Shown: positions 8,698 through 17,284 of the stretch, piece after piece
How the letters are laid out: each line of letters opens with the position of its first letter
How positions within the stretch are numbered: position 1 is the first letter of the stretch
From: Methylobacterium sp. WL119
Lineage (GTDB): Bacteria > Pseudomonadota > Alphaproteobacteria > Rhizobiales > Beijerinckiaceae
Direction of reading: 5' to 3'
NCBI RefSeq assembly: GCF_008039875.1
Contig: NZ_VRUU01000027.1
Span: forward strand, 1-51,913
Length of the DNA: 51,913 nt
Program-made: the position numbers and the translations under genes
The notes under the pieces: generated by a model
The model's input: the letters and a program-made list of their open reading frames with translations, nothing else
The model's database searches: none
Told to the model about the DNA's origin: nothing

Positions 8698-8949
8698 TCA
8701 CACGGCCTCGGCGTCCCGAAGGCGGGACCGCCGAGGTTCCTCCATCCCGGCCGCCGGCTCGTCTCCTCCGGCGTGATGCGAGCGGGGCGCGATCGGCGCC
8801 CCCGCGTCGAAAACGGTTCCGGCACGCTCGAAGCCGAAGCGCGGCGGGCCGCCGACGCATGCACGCCAAAGCGCGTCTTCGGCACGCATCGCTGCATCCC
8901 ACCGCGTCGGCACGAGGGGCGTGCCTCCGACCCGCACCGGAACCGCCAT
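8698..8949 (-). CDS. Possible small hypothetical protein
   Basis: An 83-codon frame (ATG 8949, or GTG 8952) immediately downstream of and converging on the monooxygenase gene. Third codon positions are mostly G or C, as in real genes here, and the sequence includes a plausible folded stretch (PPRFGFERAGTVFDAG). There is no ribosome site and no family I recognise. A plus-strand frame at 8773-9000 competes and looks worse. Confidence 0.3.
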   Translation of the reverse strand: MAVPVRVGGTPLVPTRWDAAMRAEDALWRACVGGPPRFGFERAGTVFDAGAPIAPRSHHAGGDEPAAGMEEPRRSRLRDAEAV

Positions 8950-9228
8950 CACTCGAACGTGAAGCTTGACCGTGAAGCCGTCGGGTCCGTGACGGCGTAG
9001 GACGGCCGCTGCGACTCGATTGCGCGTGATCGACGCGATCCTGACGAAACCCTCTCTCAGTAGTTTGCTCGCGTTGCGAGGCGCTGGTCGGACCCTTAAG
9101 GCCGAGTCATCTCGCGCAAGGTGACGGGTGTCGTGATCGCGGCCCTACGCTTGCTCCATAGTCCAAGAGTGCTCTTCTCGACGCGCGATCCGTGTCGTTT
9201 CGGGACACCGTCCGGTTCAGTTCGGAAC
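8950..9228. other. Intergenic region before the sugar transferase
   Basis: A short hairpin CTCGC-GTT-GCGAG at 9068-9080 lies in this leader. A longer in-frame start (GTG 9121) for the sugar transferase falls here but adds a non-conserved stretch. I see no other structure. Confidence 0.35.
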
Positions 9229-10746
9229 ATGGCGCGCCAGATGTTTCAAGATCGCCTGCCTGAGACTTTCCAGCCGCTGCCGACTTCGGCGGAGCGGCGG
9301 CGCAATGTATGGACGGCGCTGCTCCCGCGTCGGAGCCGCGGCGCGTTCCGCATCGGCATCTCGGCCTCGGTGGCGATGACCGACATCCTGTCGATCGTCA
9401 TCACGACGATGGTGGTCGAATACGGCTATTTCTTCCTTCTGAACGGCGAGATGATGCCGTTCTCGGCGAGCTGGGGCCTGCAGCTCTCCGGTCTGCTGGC
9501 GATCGTCATCGTCGCGACGTCCGCCCTGCGCGAGGAATACGCGATCGAGGCGATGCTGGCGCAGAAGGCGTCGCTGCAGAAGAGCGCGGCCCGGTGGGTC
9601 GTCGCCTGGGCTGCGGCGCTCGTGGTCGGCTTCATCACCAAGACGACGAACGAGGTCTCGCGCGTCGTCGCCCTCACCGTGTTCGTCTCGGGCCTGCCGG
9701 TCTTGATGCTGGCGCATGCGGCGATGATCGGGCTCGTGCGCCGCAGCGTGACGCCGGCTTCCGCCTCGGTGAGCCGCGTCCACCTCGTCGGCTTCGAGGA
9801 CGACATCGCCCGATTCTACGCCAGCAACGAGGCCGATTCGCTCGGCCTGCGCGTCGTCGGCACCAGCTATCTCCGCCGGGTCGACGCCCGCGCGGACGAG
9901 GCCACCCGCCATGCGCAGATGTCGGAGGATCTCGACCTCGCGGTCTCCGTGGTGCGCTTCCTGCGCCCCGACGACGTCTTCATCCTCGTGCCCTGGGCCG
10001 ACACCGCCGAGGTGGAGCGCTGCATCGACGCGTTCCTGCGGGTGCCGGCGGCGCTGCACCTGCGCCCCGGTTCCGTGCTCGACCGCTTCCCCGACATGCA
10101 GGTGTCCCGGGTCGGCCGCCTCTCCGGCATCAACATCGGCCGCCGTCCGCTGAGCATGGCCGAGGTGCTGCTGAAGCGCCTCCTCGACGTGACGCTCGCC
10201 ACGATCGCCCTCGTCGCGCTGAGCCCGCTGCTTGCGGCCATCGCCGTGGCGATCAAGCTCGACAGCCCCGGCCCGGTGTTCTTCCGGCAGAAGCGCTACG
10301 GCTTCAATCAGCAACCCTTCGGCGTGTTCAAGTTCCGCAGCATGAAGGCCGAGGCGGAGGCGGTGTTCAAGCAGGCCTCGCGCAACGATTCGCGCATCAC
10401 CCGCATCGGTGCCTTCCTGCGCCGGTCCAACCTCGACGAGCTGCCGCAGATCCTGAACGTGCTGAAGGGCGAGATGTCGCTCGTCGGGCCTCGCCCGCAC
10501 GCGCTCGCGCACGACCGCAGCTTCGAGCGACGCATCGCCCTCTACGCGCGCCGACACAACGTCCGCCCCGGCATCACCGGCTGGGCGCAGGTCAACGGCC
10601 TGCGCGGCGAGACCCTGACCGACCTCGACATGGAGCGCCGGGTCAACCACGACCTGCACTACATCGACAACTGGTCGATCTGGTTCGACATCCAGATCAT
10701 GTTCCAGACGGTGTTCTCGCGCCGCGCCTACCGCAACGCGTTCTGA
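9229..10746 (+). CDS. Polyprenyl-phosphate sugar phosphotransferase (WcaJ/ExoY type)
   Basis: Integral membrane enzyme that starts exopolysaccharide synthesis by moving a sugar-1-phosphate onto undecaprenyl phosphate. The 505-residue product has several N-terminal membrane helices (about residues 45-180), a CoA-binding-like middle region, one further membrane segment ([19 protein letters not shown]) and the C-terminal catalytic domain with [30 protein letters not shown] and [11 protein letters not shown] 9229 is the most plausible start. No other glycosyltransferase gene is adjacent, so it may act with a remote eps locus; exoD and bcsS lie a few kilobases on. Confidence 0.9.
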   Translation: MARQMFQDRLPETFQPLPTSAERRRNVWTALLPRRSRGAFRIGISASVAMTDILSIVITTMVVEYGYFFLLNGEMMPFSASWGLQLSGLLAIVIVATSALREEYAIEAMLAQKASLQKSAARWVVAWAAALVVGFITKTTNEVSRVVALTVFVSGLPVLMLAHAAMIGLVRRSVTPASASVSRVHLVGFEDDIARFYASNEADSLGLRVVGTSYLRRVDARADEATRHAQMSEDLDLAVSVVRFLRPDDVFILVPWADTAEVERCIDAFLRVPAALHLRPGSVLDRFPDMQVSRVGRLSGINIGRRPLSMAEVLLKRLLDVTLATIALVALSPLLAAIAVAIKLDSPGPVFFRQKRYGFNQQPFGVFKFRSMKAEAEAVFKQASRNDSRITRIGAFLRRSNLDELPQILNVLKGEMSLVGPRPHALAHDRSFERRIALYARRHNVRPGITGWAQVNGLRGETLTDLDMERRVNHDLHYIDNWSIWFDIQIMFQTVFSRRAYRNAF

Positions 10747-10775
10747 GCCGGAGTTCCGCGAGCGGCGTCCCGGGA

Positions 10776-11276
10776 TCAGTGGGCGCCGTCGGACTGCCGC
10801 CCGTGGCAGGCGCCGCACTCGCCCTCGACCTCGAGGATCCGGCTCGCCGGGCGGAACCCCGCCCGCTCCAGGGTGCGCCCGAGCCCGGCCTCGATCTCGG
10901 GCGAGGTGGTCTCGTCGATGCCGCCGCAGCTCCGGCAGATCAGGAACACCAGCCCCTCTCCCGCGCCGTGCTCGTGCGCGCAGGACACGAACGCATTGCG
11001 GCTGGCGATGCGGTGGACGAGGCCGTTCTCGGTCAGGAAGTCGAGCGCGCGGTAGACCGAGACGGCGGCCACCCGGCGATCCGGCCCGCTCAGGCGCTCG
11101 GCGATGTCGTAGGCACCCATCGGCTTGCCCGTCTCCGCGACGGCCTGCAGCACGTCGTGCCGCAGCTTGGTGAAGTGCAGGCTCCTGTCGCGGCAGAGCT
11201 TCTCGGCACGCGCCATCGTCGCGGCGGCGTGCTCCGCGTCGCACGCCTCCCCTTCGTGCCCGGCGTGATCGTGCAT
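10776..11276 (-). CDS. zur: Zur, zinc-responsive Fur-family repressor
   Basis: DNA-binding zinc sensor. The 166-residue protein has a winged helix (about residues 25-90, with TKLRHDVLQAV and AAVSVYRALDFL) and the structural zinc site Cys114/Cys117 (CRSC) with Cys154/Cys157 (CGAC), followed by His158. The N-terminus is His/Cys-rich (MHDHAGHEGEACDAEH), longer than in many Zur proteins and possibly metal-binding. ATG 11276 follows AAGGA. It diverges from znuCB across a palindrome that fits a Zur operator, so it probably regulates itself and zinc uptake. Confidence 0.9.
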   Translation of the reverse strand: MHDHAGHEGEACDAEHAAATMARAEKLCRDRSLHFTKLRHDVLQAVAETGKPMGAYDIAERLSGPDRRVAAVSVYRALDFLTENGLVHRIASRNAFVSCAHEHGAGEGLVFLICRSCGGIDETTSPEIEAGLGRTLERAGFRPASRILEVEGECGACHGRQSDGAH

Positions 11277-11316
11277 CCCGATCCTTGCGGCCGGGGCGCC
11301 CCGATTGAACGCCGCC

Positions 11317-11335
11317 GGTGTTACAGTGTATCACC
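11317..11335. promoter_or_regulatory. Probable Zur operator
   Basis: GGTGTTACA-G-TGTATCACC is a 19-bp palindrome matching at 8 of 9 paired positions, centred between divergent zur and the znu genes. Its shape and place fit a proteobacterial Zur box; binding is inferred. Confidence 0.7.
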
Positions 11336-11414
11336 ACGGATTATAGGCCGCGCCACCGGTCCGGGCAACGGATCGGCCTTCGGCGCTCGCGCACCCTCGA
11401 CGAAGATCGTCCCC

Positions 11415-11549
11415 TTGAGACCCAGATCCCGCCCGCCGGCTTCCTCGGCCGCATCGCTGTTCCAGAGCGGCCTGGCGTTCCGCCTCGGCCTCGCCGCCGC
11501 GCTTGCCGCGCCGCTCTGGCTGGCGATCGCCTGGACGCTGGGCGCGTGA
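11415..11549 (+). CDS. 44-residue single-pass membrane miniprotein upstream of znuC
   Basis: A short reading frame from TTG 11415 whose TGA overlaps the znuC GTG (GTGA), the same coupling seen between znuC and znuB. The peptide has a basic, Pro/Ser-rich N-terminus (RPRSRPP) and one strongly hydrophobic helix (about residues 21-42, rich in Leu/Ala, with APLWLAIAWTLGA at the end). It lies between the Zur-box palindrome and znuC, so it would be zinc-regulated. I recognise no family. The start codon is uncertain and the frame could be non-coding, but the coupling and the hydrophobic helix argue for translation. Confidence 0.5.
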   Translation: MRPRSRPPASSAASLFQSGLAFRLGLAAALAAPLWLAIAWTLGA

Positions 11550-12409
11550 CCGCGCGCACGCCCGTGGCCGCCGGCGACATCCGCCTCGACGGACTGACGC
11601 TCGGCTACGACCGGCATCCGGCGGTGCACCACCTCGACGGCACCATCCACCGCGGCGACCTGCTGGCGCTGGTCGGCCCGAACGGCGCCGGCAAGTCGAC
11701 CCTGCTGAAAGGGCTGATCGGCGAGATCCCCAGCCTCGACGGGCAGATCCACCGCGGCATGCCGGCCCGCACGCTGGCCTACCTGCCGCAGGCGGACGAG
11801 ATCGACCGCAGCTTCCCCCTGAGCGTCCTCGATCTCGCCAGCATGGGCCTGTGGCGCCGATCCGGCGCCTGGCGGAGCCTGCTCGGGCATCGAGGCGCCG
11901 TGCTGAAGGCGCTCGACGCCGTCGGGCTGTCCGGCTTCGAGGCACGGCCGATCGGCACCCTCTCGGGCGGCCAGTTCCAGCGCGCGCTGTTCGCGCGCCT
12001 GATCCTCCAGGACGCGCAGGTGCTCCTGCTCGACGAGCCGTTCACCGGAGTCGACGCGCGCACCACCGCCGACCTGATCGCGCTGATCCGCACGTGGCAC
12101 GTCGAGGGCCGGACCATTGTCGCGGCGCTGCACGACCTGGCGCAGGTCCGTGCGTACTTCCCGAAGACGCTCCTGCTCGCGCGGGAGCCGGTCGCCTGGG
12201 GCGCGACGGCCTCGGTGCTGTCGCCGCAGAACCTCGCCCGCGCCACCCGCCTGTCCGAGGCCTGGGACGAGGACGCCGCCATCTGCGCCCACGACCATGC
12301 CCAAGTCGCCCCGGCACCCGACGGGTCCGGGCACGACGATGGGCACGATCACACGCACGGGCATCACCATCGCCCGGCCCCACCCGAGCAGCACGAGACC
12401 GCGGCGTGA
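11546..12409 (+). CDS. znuC: ZnuC, zinc ABC transporter ATPase with His-rich tail
   Basis: Cytoplasmic ATPase of the high-affinity zinc importer. In 287 residues: Walker A GPNGAGKST at 44-52, signature LSGGQ at 139-143, Walker B LLLDEP at 160-165 and switch His196. After the ATPase domain comes a tail with about ten histidines (249-283, HDDGHDHTHGHHH), which probably binds zinc and may sense or buffer it. The GTG start overlaps the preceding miniprotein stop; the stop overlaps znuB. A manganese role is possible for this family, but zur next door favours zinc. Confidence 0.92.
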   Translation: MTARTPVAAGDIRLDGLTLGYDRHPAVHHLDGTIHRGDLLALVGPNGAGKSTLLKGLIGEIPSLDGQIHRGMPARTLAYLPQADEIDRSFPLSVLDLASMGLWRRSGAWRSLLGHRGAVLKALDAVGLSGFEARPIGTLSGGQFQRALFARLILQDAQVLLLDEPFTGVDARTTADLIALIRTWHVEGRTIVAALHDLAQVRAYFPKTLLLAREPVAWGATASVLSPQNLARATRLSEAWDEDAAICAHDHAQVAPAPDGSGHDDGHDHTHGHHHRPAPPEQHETAA

Positions 12410-13269
12410 TCGATCCCTTCGCGCCGTTCGTCGAGTTCGGCTTCATGCGCCGGGCGTTGGTCGGCTGCCTCGCGCTGTCGATCTCGGCGCCGCCGGTCGG
12501 CGTGTTCCTGATGCTCCGACGCATGAGCCTGATGAGCGAGGCGATGAGCCATGCCATCCTGCCCGGCGCCGCCGTCGGCTTCCTGGTGGCGGGCCTGTCG
12601 CTGCCGGCGATGACGCTGGGCGGGCTCGTCGCGGGGCTCGCGGTCGCCCTGCTCGCCGGCCTCGTCACCCGCTCGACCGTGATCCGCGAGGATGCGAGTC
12701 TGGCCGCGTTCTACCTGATCTCGCTCGCCGCCGGCGTGCTGCTGGTGTCGATGCGCGGCTCGCAGATCGACCTGCTGCACATCCTGTTCGGCACGGTGCT
12801 GGCGCTCGACGACCCGGCGTTGCTGCTGCTCGGCGGCATCGCGACGGCGACCCTGTTCGGCCTCGCGCTGATCTACCGGCCGCTGGTGATGGAATGCGTC
12901 GACCCGCTGTTCCTGCGCACGGTGAGCCGCAGCGGCGGTCCGGTGCACTACGCCTTCCTCGGCCTCGTGGTGATGAACCTCGTCGGCGGGTTCCAGGCGC
13001 TCGGCACCCTGCTCGCGGTCGGGCTGATGCTGCTTCCGGCGATCGCCGCCCGGTTCTGGGCGCGCGGGCTCGGCACGCTGATCCCGGCCTCGATGCTGAT
13101 CGCGGTGGTGGCGAGCTTCTCGGGCCTGAGCCTGTCCTACCATCTCGACCTGCCGACCGGGCCGGCGATCGTGCTGGCGGCCGGCGCGCTCTATCTCGTG
13201 TCGATGCTGGCGGGCCCGCGCGGAGGGCTGCTCTACCGCTTGGTGAAGCCGCGGCATCTCGAGGCGTGA
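12406..13269 (+). CDS. znuB: ZnuB, zinc ABC transporter permease
   Basis: The 287-residue ABC-3 family permease has about eight hydrophobic helices. FLMLRRMSLMSEAMSHAILPG near the N-terminus and LLAVGLMLLPAIAARFW later are typical of ZnuB/MntB proteins. GTG 12406 lies in the znuC stop (GTGA). No periplasmic binding protein gene (znuA) is adjacent, so it must be encoded elsewhere. Confidence 0.92.
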   Translation: MIDPFAPFVEFGFMRRALVGCLALSISAPPVGVFLMLRRMSLMSEAMSHAILPGAAVGFLVAGLSLPAMTLGGLVAGLAVALLAGLVTRSTVIREDASLAAFYLISLAAGVLLVSMRGSQIDLLHILFGTVLALDDPALLLLGGIATATLFGLALIYRPLVMECVDPLFLRTVSRSGGPVHYAFLGLVVMNLVGGFQALGTLLAVGLMLLPAIAARFWARGLGTLIPASMLIAVVASFSGLSLSYHLDLPTGPAIVLAAGALYLVSMLAGPRGGLLYRLVKPRHLEA

Positions 13270-13291
13270 GGCGGAGCCGCACGATCGCGGT

Positions 13292-13954
13292 TCAGAGGTG
13301 GAACAGGCTCATGATCCCGGCGACGATCGCGTAGGCGAAGCCGGCATTGAGCAGCACGCCCAGGCTCCCGATCCCGAGACCGACCAGCACCAGGATGCCG
13401 TCGCGCTCGACCAGCCCGAGGCCGACGAGGCAGACGGCGAGCCCGAGCGGGATCTGGCCGATCACCGGCGCGGCGACGATCAGCGCCAGCGACAGCGTCA
13501 GCAGGGCGATGCCCATGCCGCGCATGCCGAGCGCCGTCTCGAACACGCTGAGCCGTGGCCGCGACCAACGCTCCAGCCGCCGCAGCACCGGCACGGCGCG
13601 CTTGACGGCCCGCTCGACGTCCTTCCGGGCGACCGATCGTCCCAGCAGCGCCTTCGGCAGCCAGGGCGACGACTTGCCGATCGCGATCTGCACGGCGACG
13701 AGCAGCAGCAGCAGGCCGCAGACCAGGGGGATCGGCGGCGGCATCGGCAGGCAGTTCGGCAGGCCGAGCAGCACCACGAGCAGCGCGAAGGCACGGTCCC
13801 GCAGCACCGCGACGATGTCGCCGACGGTCAGGCGGTCTCCCTCTTGGCTGGCGAGAACCGTGAGGACGTCGGACGTTCGGGCACCGGAATACAAAACGTG
13901 GCCGCAGGTTGCTGTCCCGGCGCGGGCTCTAGCCGAGTTCGGCACCGCCGCCAA
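13292..13954 (-). CDS. exoD: ExoD-family exopolysaccharide synthesis protein
   Basis: Membrane protein of up to 220 residues related to rhizobial ExoD, linked to exopolysaccharide production and alkali tolerance. Features: a soluble N-terminal part (VGDIVAVLRDRAFALLVVLLG), LPNCLPMPPPIP before the first long helix, and two or three C-terminal helices with VAAPVIGQIPLG. The start is uncertain: TTG 13954 is preceded by GAGG, and GTG 13945 and TTG 13894 are alternatives. It converges on znuB with a 22-base gap. Confidence 0.85.
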   Translation of the reverse strand: MAAVPNSARARAGTATCGHVLYSGARTSDVLTVLASQEGDRLTVGDIVAVLRDRAFALLVVLLGLPNCLPMPPPIPLVCGLLLLLVAVQIAIGKSSPWLPKALLGRSVARKDVERAVKRAVPVLRRLERWSRPRLSVFETALGMRGMGIALLTLSLALIVAAPVIGQIPLGLAVCLVGLGLVERDGILVLVGLGIGSLGVLLNAGFAYAIVAGIMSLFHL

Positions 13955-14063
13955 GCATGGGCCTCGCCCCCTCCCCGGCGGCGCACCGTCCGCGGGAAAC
14001 CGACAGGCCTAGAAGCTTCAGAAAGGACATTTTTCCTTCAGGTTGGCTGGGCGCTTCATGCGT

Positions 14064-14088
14064 AACTTGAAGTTATATACTCCAAGTT
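14064..14088. promoter_or_regulatory. Operator-like imperfect palindrome upstream of bcsS
   Basis: Arms AACTTGAAGT and ACTCCAAGTT (one mismatch over ten pairs) flank a five-base AT centre. The site lies between divergent exoD and bcsS, 137 bases before bcsS, in an AT-richer patch. No specific regulator is recognised. Confidence 0.45.
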
Positions 14089-14225
14089 GCGGTTGATTGT
14101 TTCACGGCCGAATGGTGGAAAAATCGACGACCGTCTTCGAAACTGTCGCGACATCTCTCCTGAATCGCCCCATGTTGCGAGCCTTCGAGATATAAGATTT
14201 TCATCTTGTATTAGGAGTCATCGGC

Positions 14226-14969
14226 TTGGCACGGCTCGCGTCCCCGCACCGAAGGCGCCGTCTCGCGGCAGCGGTGGCGTGCCTGCTCTGCACCGTTCCA
14301 GCCGCATCCCCCACGGCTCGGGCCGGCGATCTCGACACCCTGCTGTTCGGCAGCCTAGATGCCGGCGCCGCGAATTTCCTGTCCATCGGCGCCAAGATCG
14401 CGCTGGACAAGCTCGACCGGCCGGGTTTCGTCGCGCTCGCCAGCCTCGGCGGCGGGCGCCGCAACGAGATGGCGTGCGGCTGCGATTCGTGGGGCAGCGC
14501 TCGCCTGTCGCGCTACACCGTGCTCGGCGCGGCGCTGGCGGGCTATCAGTGGTTCCCGGATTGGGGCGTCGTCGCGCTCTATGCCGGGCCGGAGGGTGCG
14601 TACGAAGCCCTGACGGACGGGCGCAGCGTGGCGACGCTTCCGATGCGTTGGGGCCTTCGCCTGCACGGCGAGGTCTGGGCGCGCCCGACCGACGAGAGCC
14701 TGGTTCAGGCGACCCTGGTCCTGGGCTCGGCGCGCGATTCGGCCTGGTCTCGGATCGCCCTCGGCTATCGCGCCTGGGGCTTCTACCTCGGCCCCGAAGT
14801 CAGCCTCTACGCCGACCGGACCGGCTATACGAAGTGGAATTTCGGCGCCCACGCCACCGATTTCGCAGTCGGCAGCTACAGTTTTCGCGTGTCGGGCGGC
14901 GTACAGGTCGAGAGTACCGAAAGGCGGCCGAGCCCGTACCTCGCGTTGTCAATCTGGACACCGTGGTGA
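14226..14969 (+). CDS. bcsS: BcsS-family cellulose biosynthesis protein
   Basis: Exported protein of 247 residues with a signal peptide (basic MARLASPHRRRR, then a hydrophobic AAAVACLLCTVPAA stretch, cleavage near TARA-GD). The body alternates aromatic and glycine residues and has YTKWNFGAHATDF, like the outer-membrane-associated BcsS family of alphaproteobacteria. The TTG start at 14226 follows GGAG at 8 bases. No bcsA, bcsB or bcsC is adjacent, so the cellulose link rests on family resemblance. Confidence 0.75.
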   Translation: MARLASPHRRRRLAAAVACLLCTVPAASPTARAGDLDTLLFGSLDAGAANFLSIGAKIALDKLDRPGFVALASLGGGRRNEMACGCDSWGSARLSRYTVLGAALAGYQWFPDWGVVALYAGPEGAYEALTDGRSVATLPMRWGLRLHGEVWARPTDESLVQATLVLGSARDSAWSRIALGYRAWGFYLGPEVSLYADRTGYTKWNFGAHATDFAVGSYSFRVSGGVQVESTERRPSPYLALSIWTPW

Positions 14970-15062
14970 GCGATGCTCGACCCATCCGCGGCTGGCCGAA
15001 CCATGCTACGATTGCCAGCAGCAGACGCAGCGGAAACGCGACGTCGTTCGGTTGGTGATCGT

Positions 15063-15311
15063 ATGGACGCAATCAGCATCTTCGACGCAGACAGTTCGCT
15101 CGGCTCACTTCTCGATGCGCTCGAGGCTGGCCAGGACGTGCTCGTCCTGCGCGACGGCAAACCCGTCGCACGGCTCGTCCCGCCGACCCGTGAGGATACC
15201 ACGGCCCTGACGGTTGGCGGGCTGCGCGCGTTGCGCGATCGCATCGCCGCCCGCGGTGAAACGTTCAGCCCAGATGAGATAGAGATTTTTCGTGGCGAAG
15301 ACCGCCGGTGA
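15063..15311 (+). CDS. Phd/YefM-type antitoxin
   Basis: The 82-residue protein begins MDAISIFDADSSLGSLLDAL, then VLVLRDGKPVARLVPP, the usual Phd/YefM N-terminal DNA-binding fold (short helix, then LxxxGKPVAxLVP). The C-terminal half, ending FSPDEIEIFRGEDRR, is the probable toxin-binding segment. ATG 15063 marks the conserved start; the frame is open upstream to 14973 but is not conserved there. Its stop overlaps the toxin GTG (GTGA). It should neutralise the downstream PIN toxin and repress its own operon. Confidence 0.87.
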   Translation: MDAISIFDADSSLGSLLDALEAGQDVLVLRDGKPVARLVPPTREDTTALTVGGLRALRDRIAARGETFSPDEIEIFRGEDRR

Positions 15312-15715
15312 GCCTCTGCATCCTAGATGCGTCGATGGCCCTCGCTTGGGTCCTGCCGATCGAGAGCGATGCGAGCGATATTCTCGAACAGGTCGCGGCA
15401 AAAGGTGCGATCGTGCCTGGCCTCTGGGCTCTCGAGGTCGGGCACGTCCTTCTTACGGCTGAGCGGAAGCGCCGCATCGTAACGGCAGAGAGGACTCAGG
15501 CTCTCGAGCTTCTCGCAGCCCTACCGATCTCGATCGATACCGAGACCGCGCGACATGCCTGGTCGGCGACGATGACGCTCGCCGCCAAGCACGGGCTCTC
15601 GCTGTACGATGCGAGCTATCTCGAATTGGCGATTCGGTGTTCACGCCCCCTCGCCTCGCGCGATGCGAAGCTCCTTCGCGCCGCGTCCGCCTGCAGCGTT
15701 CCAGTTATCGTTTAA
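15308..15715 (+). CDS. vapC: VapC-type PIN-domain ribonuclease toxin
   Basis: The 135-residue PIN-domain protein carries the acidic quartet Asp7 (LDAS), Glu43 (ALEVGHVL), Asp101 (LYDASYLELA) and Asp119 (LASRDAKL), consistent with a Mg2+-dependent RNase. GTG 15308 overlaps the antitoxin stop. Its 3' end overlaps the convergent photolyase gene by 11 bases, so the module sits tightly against resident genes without a visible insertion scar. Confidence 0.9.
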   Translation: MSLCILDASMALAWVLPIESDASDILEQVAAKGAIVPGLWALEVGHVLLTAERKRRIVTAERTQALELLAALPISIDTETARHAWSATMTLAAKHGLSLYDASYLELAIRCSRPLASRDAKLLRAASACSVPVIV

Positions 15716-17279
15716 TCTCGCCCGCCGGCGCATCGGCGCTCAGCCCATCGAGGAACGACGCCGCGTCCGCCGCGATCTCGGCCTTGCGTGCGGGCGGCAT
15801 CGCGGCGAGCGTGCGATAGGGCATCGACAGGCGCGGGTTGCCTTCGAGGCGGCCGGCGTTGGCGATGAGGAAGTTCCAGTACAGGTAGTTGAACGGGCAG
15901 GCGTCCGTGCCGGCCTTCTTCGCGACGTCGTAGCGGCAGGCGCCGCAGTAATCCGACATCCGGTTAATGTAGGCACCGGAAGCCGCGTACGGCTTCGATC
16001 CCATCACGCCGCCATCGGCCCACAGCACCATGCCGTGCACGTTCGGCAGCTCGACCCACTCGTAGGCGTCGGCGAAGACGATCAGGTACCATTCCTCGAC
16101 CTGCGCCGGCGAAAGCCCTGCGAGCAGGGCGAAGTTGCCGGTGACCATCAGGCGCTGGATGTGGTGGGCATAGGCATGGGCCCGCGTCTCGGCGACGACC
16201 TGCGCGAGGCAGTTCATCTCCGTCTCGCCCGACCAGTAGAACCACGGCAGGTCGCGCCGCGCGTCGAGGGCGTTGGTCTCGGCATAGGCCGGCATCCGCG
16301 CCCAGTAGAGACCGCGCACGTATTCGCGCCAGCCGAGGATCTGGCGGATGAAGCCCTCGACGCAGTGCAGCGGGGCCGCGCCCTCGCGATAGGCGCGCTC
16401 GGCGGCACGGCAGACTTCCTCCGCGGTGAGCAGGCCGGCATTGAGCGGCGGCGAGATCAGCGCGTGGTACAGGAACGGCGCGTCGGTCTTCATCGCGTCC
16501 TGGTAGTCGCCGAAGGTCGGCAGGCAGTCGGCGATGAAGTGCTTCAGGGCCTCGAGCGCGTCGCGGCGGGTCACCGGCCAGCCGAAGCCGTCGAGATCGC
16601 CGAAATGCCCGGCGAACGCGCGGGCGACGAGGTCGAGCACCGCGCGCGTCGTCGCGTCCGGCTCGAAGCGCAGGCGGCTCGGGACGGCATGGCCCCGCGG
16701 CAGCTTCTTGCGGTTGTCGGCGTCGAAGTTCCACTGGCCGCCGACGGGATCCTTGCCGTCCATCAGCAGGCCGGTGCGGCGGCGCATGCCGCGGTAGAAC
16801 GTCTCCATGCGCAGCGCCCGGCGGTCCCCGGCCCAGTCGGCGAAATCGCGGCGCGGGCACAGGAAGCGGTTGTCGTCGCGGATCTCGACCGGGACGGCGA
16901 GGTCGTCGCGCCACGCCTGCATCATCGACCAGACCCGCCATTCGCCGGGTTCGGTCACGACGACACGGTCCGGCGCGTGCCGGGCCACCGCGCGCGCGAG
17001 CTCACCGGTGAAGCTGCCGCTGTTGCCGGGATCGTCGAGGCGGACGTAATCCACCGTGACGCCCTCGGCTTCGAGCTCCGCCGCGAAGTGGCGCATGGCC
17101 GAGAACAGGAAGGCGATCTTCTGCTTGTGATGGCGGACGTAGGTCGCCTCCGCCATCACCTCGACGATGAGCACCACGTCGGGCGCGTCGAGATCGACGA
17201 GGCTCGACACGCGCCGGTTGAGCTGGTCGCCCAGCACGAAGCGCAGGGTCTTCCGCCCTGCGGTGTTCCGCGTTGCCAA
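15705..17279 (-). CDS. FeS-BCP family photolyase/cryptochrome (CryB/PhrB type)
   Basis: Flavoprotein of 524 residues related to bacterial (6-4) photolyases. The N-terminal part (TLRFVLGDQLNRRVSSL) is the antenna-binding Rossmann-like domain; the C-terminal helical part binds FAD. Cys357 (EMNCLAQ), Cys445 and Cys448 (YCGACRY) and Cys461 (ACPFNYLYW) match the four [4Fe-4S] ligands that define the family. GAYINRMSDYCG and HHIQRLMVTGNF are typical. Only TTG 17279 fits as a start, just after the SDR stop, with GAGG close upstream, so the two genes form an operon. Likely role: repair of UV-damaged DNA or blue-light signalling. Confidence 0.92.
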   Translation of the reverse strand: MATRNTAGRKTLRFVLGDQLNRRVSSLVDLDAPDVVLIVEVMAEATYVRHHKQKIAFLFSAMRHFAAELEAEGVTVDYVRLDDPGNSGSFTGELARAVARHAPDRVVVTEPGEWRVWSMMQAWRDDLAVPVEIRDDNRFLCPRRDFADWAGDRRALRMETFYRGMRRRTGLLMDGKDPVGGQWNFDADNRKKLPRGHAVPSRLRFEPDATTRAVLDLVARAFAGHFGDLDGFGWPVTRRDALEALKHFIADCLPTFGDYQDAMKTDAPFLYHALISPPLNAGLLTAEEVCRAAERAYREGAAPLHCVEGFIRQILGWREYVRGLYWARMPAYAETNALDARRDLPWFYWSGETEMNCLAQVVAETRAHAYAHHIQRLMVTGNFALLAGLSPAQVEEWYLIVFADAYEWVELPNVHGMVLWADGGVMGSKPYAASGAYINRMSDYCGACRYDVAKKAGTDACPFNYLYWNFLIANAGRLEGNPRLSMPYRTLAAMPPARKAEIAADAASFLDGLSADAPAGEIKR

Positions 17280-17284
17280 GCGCC

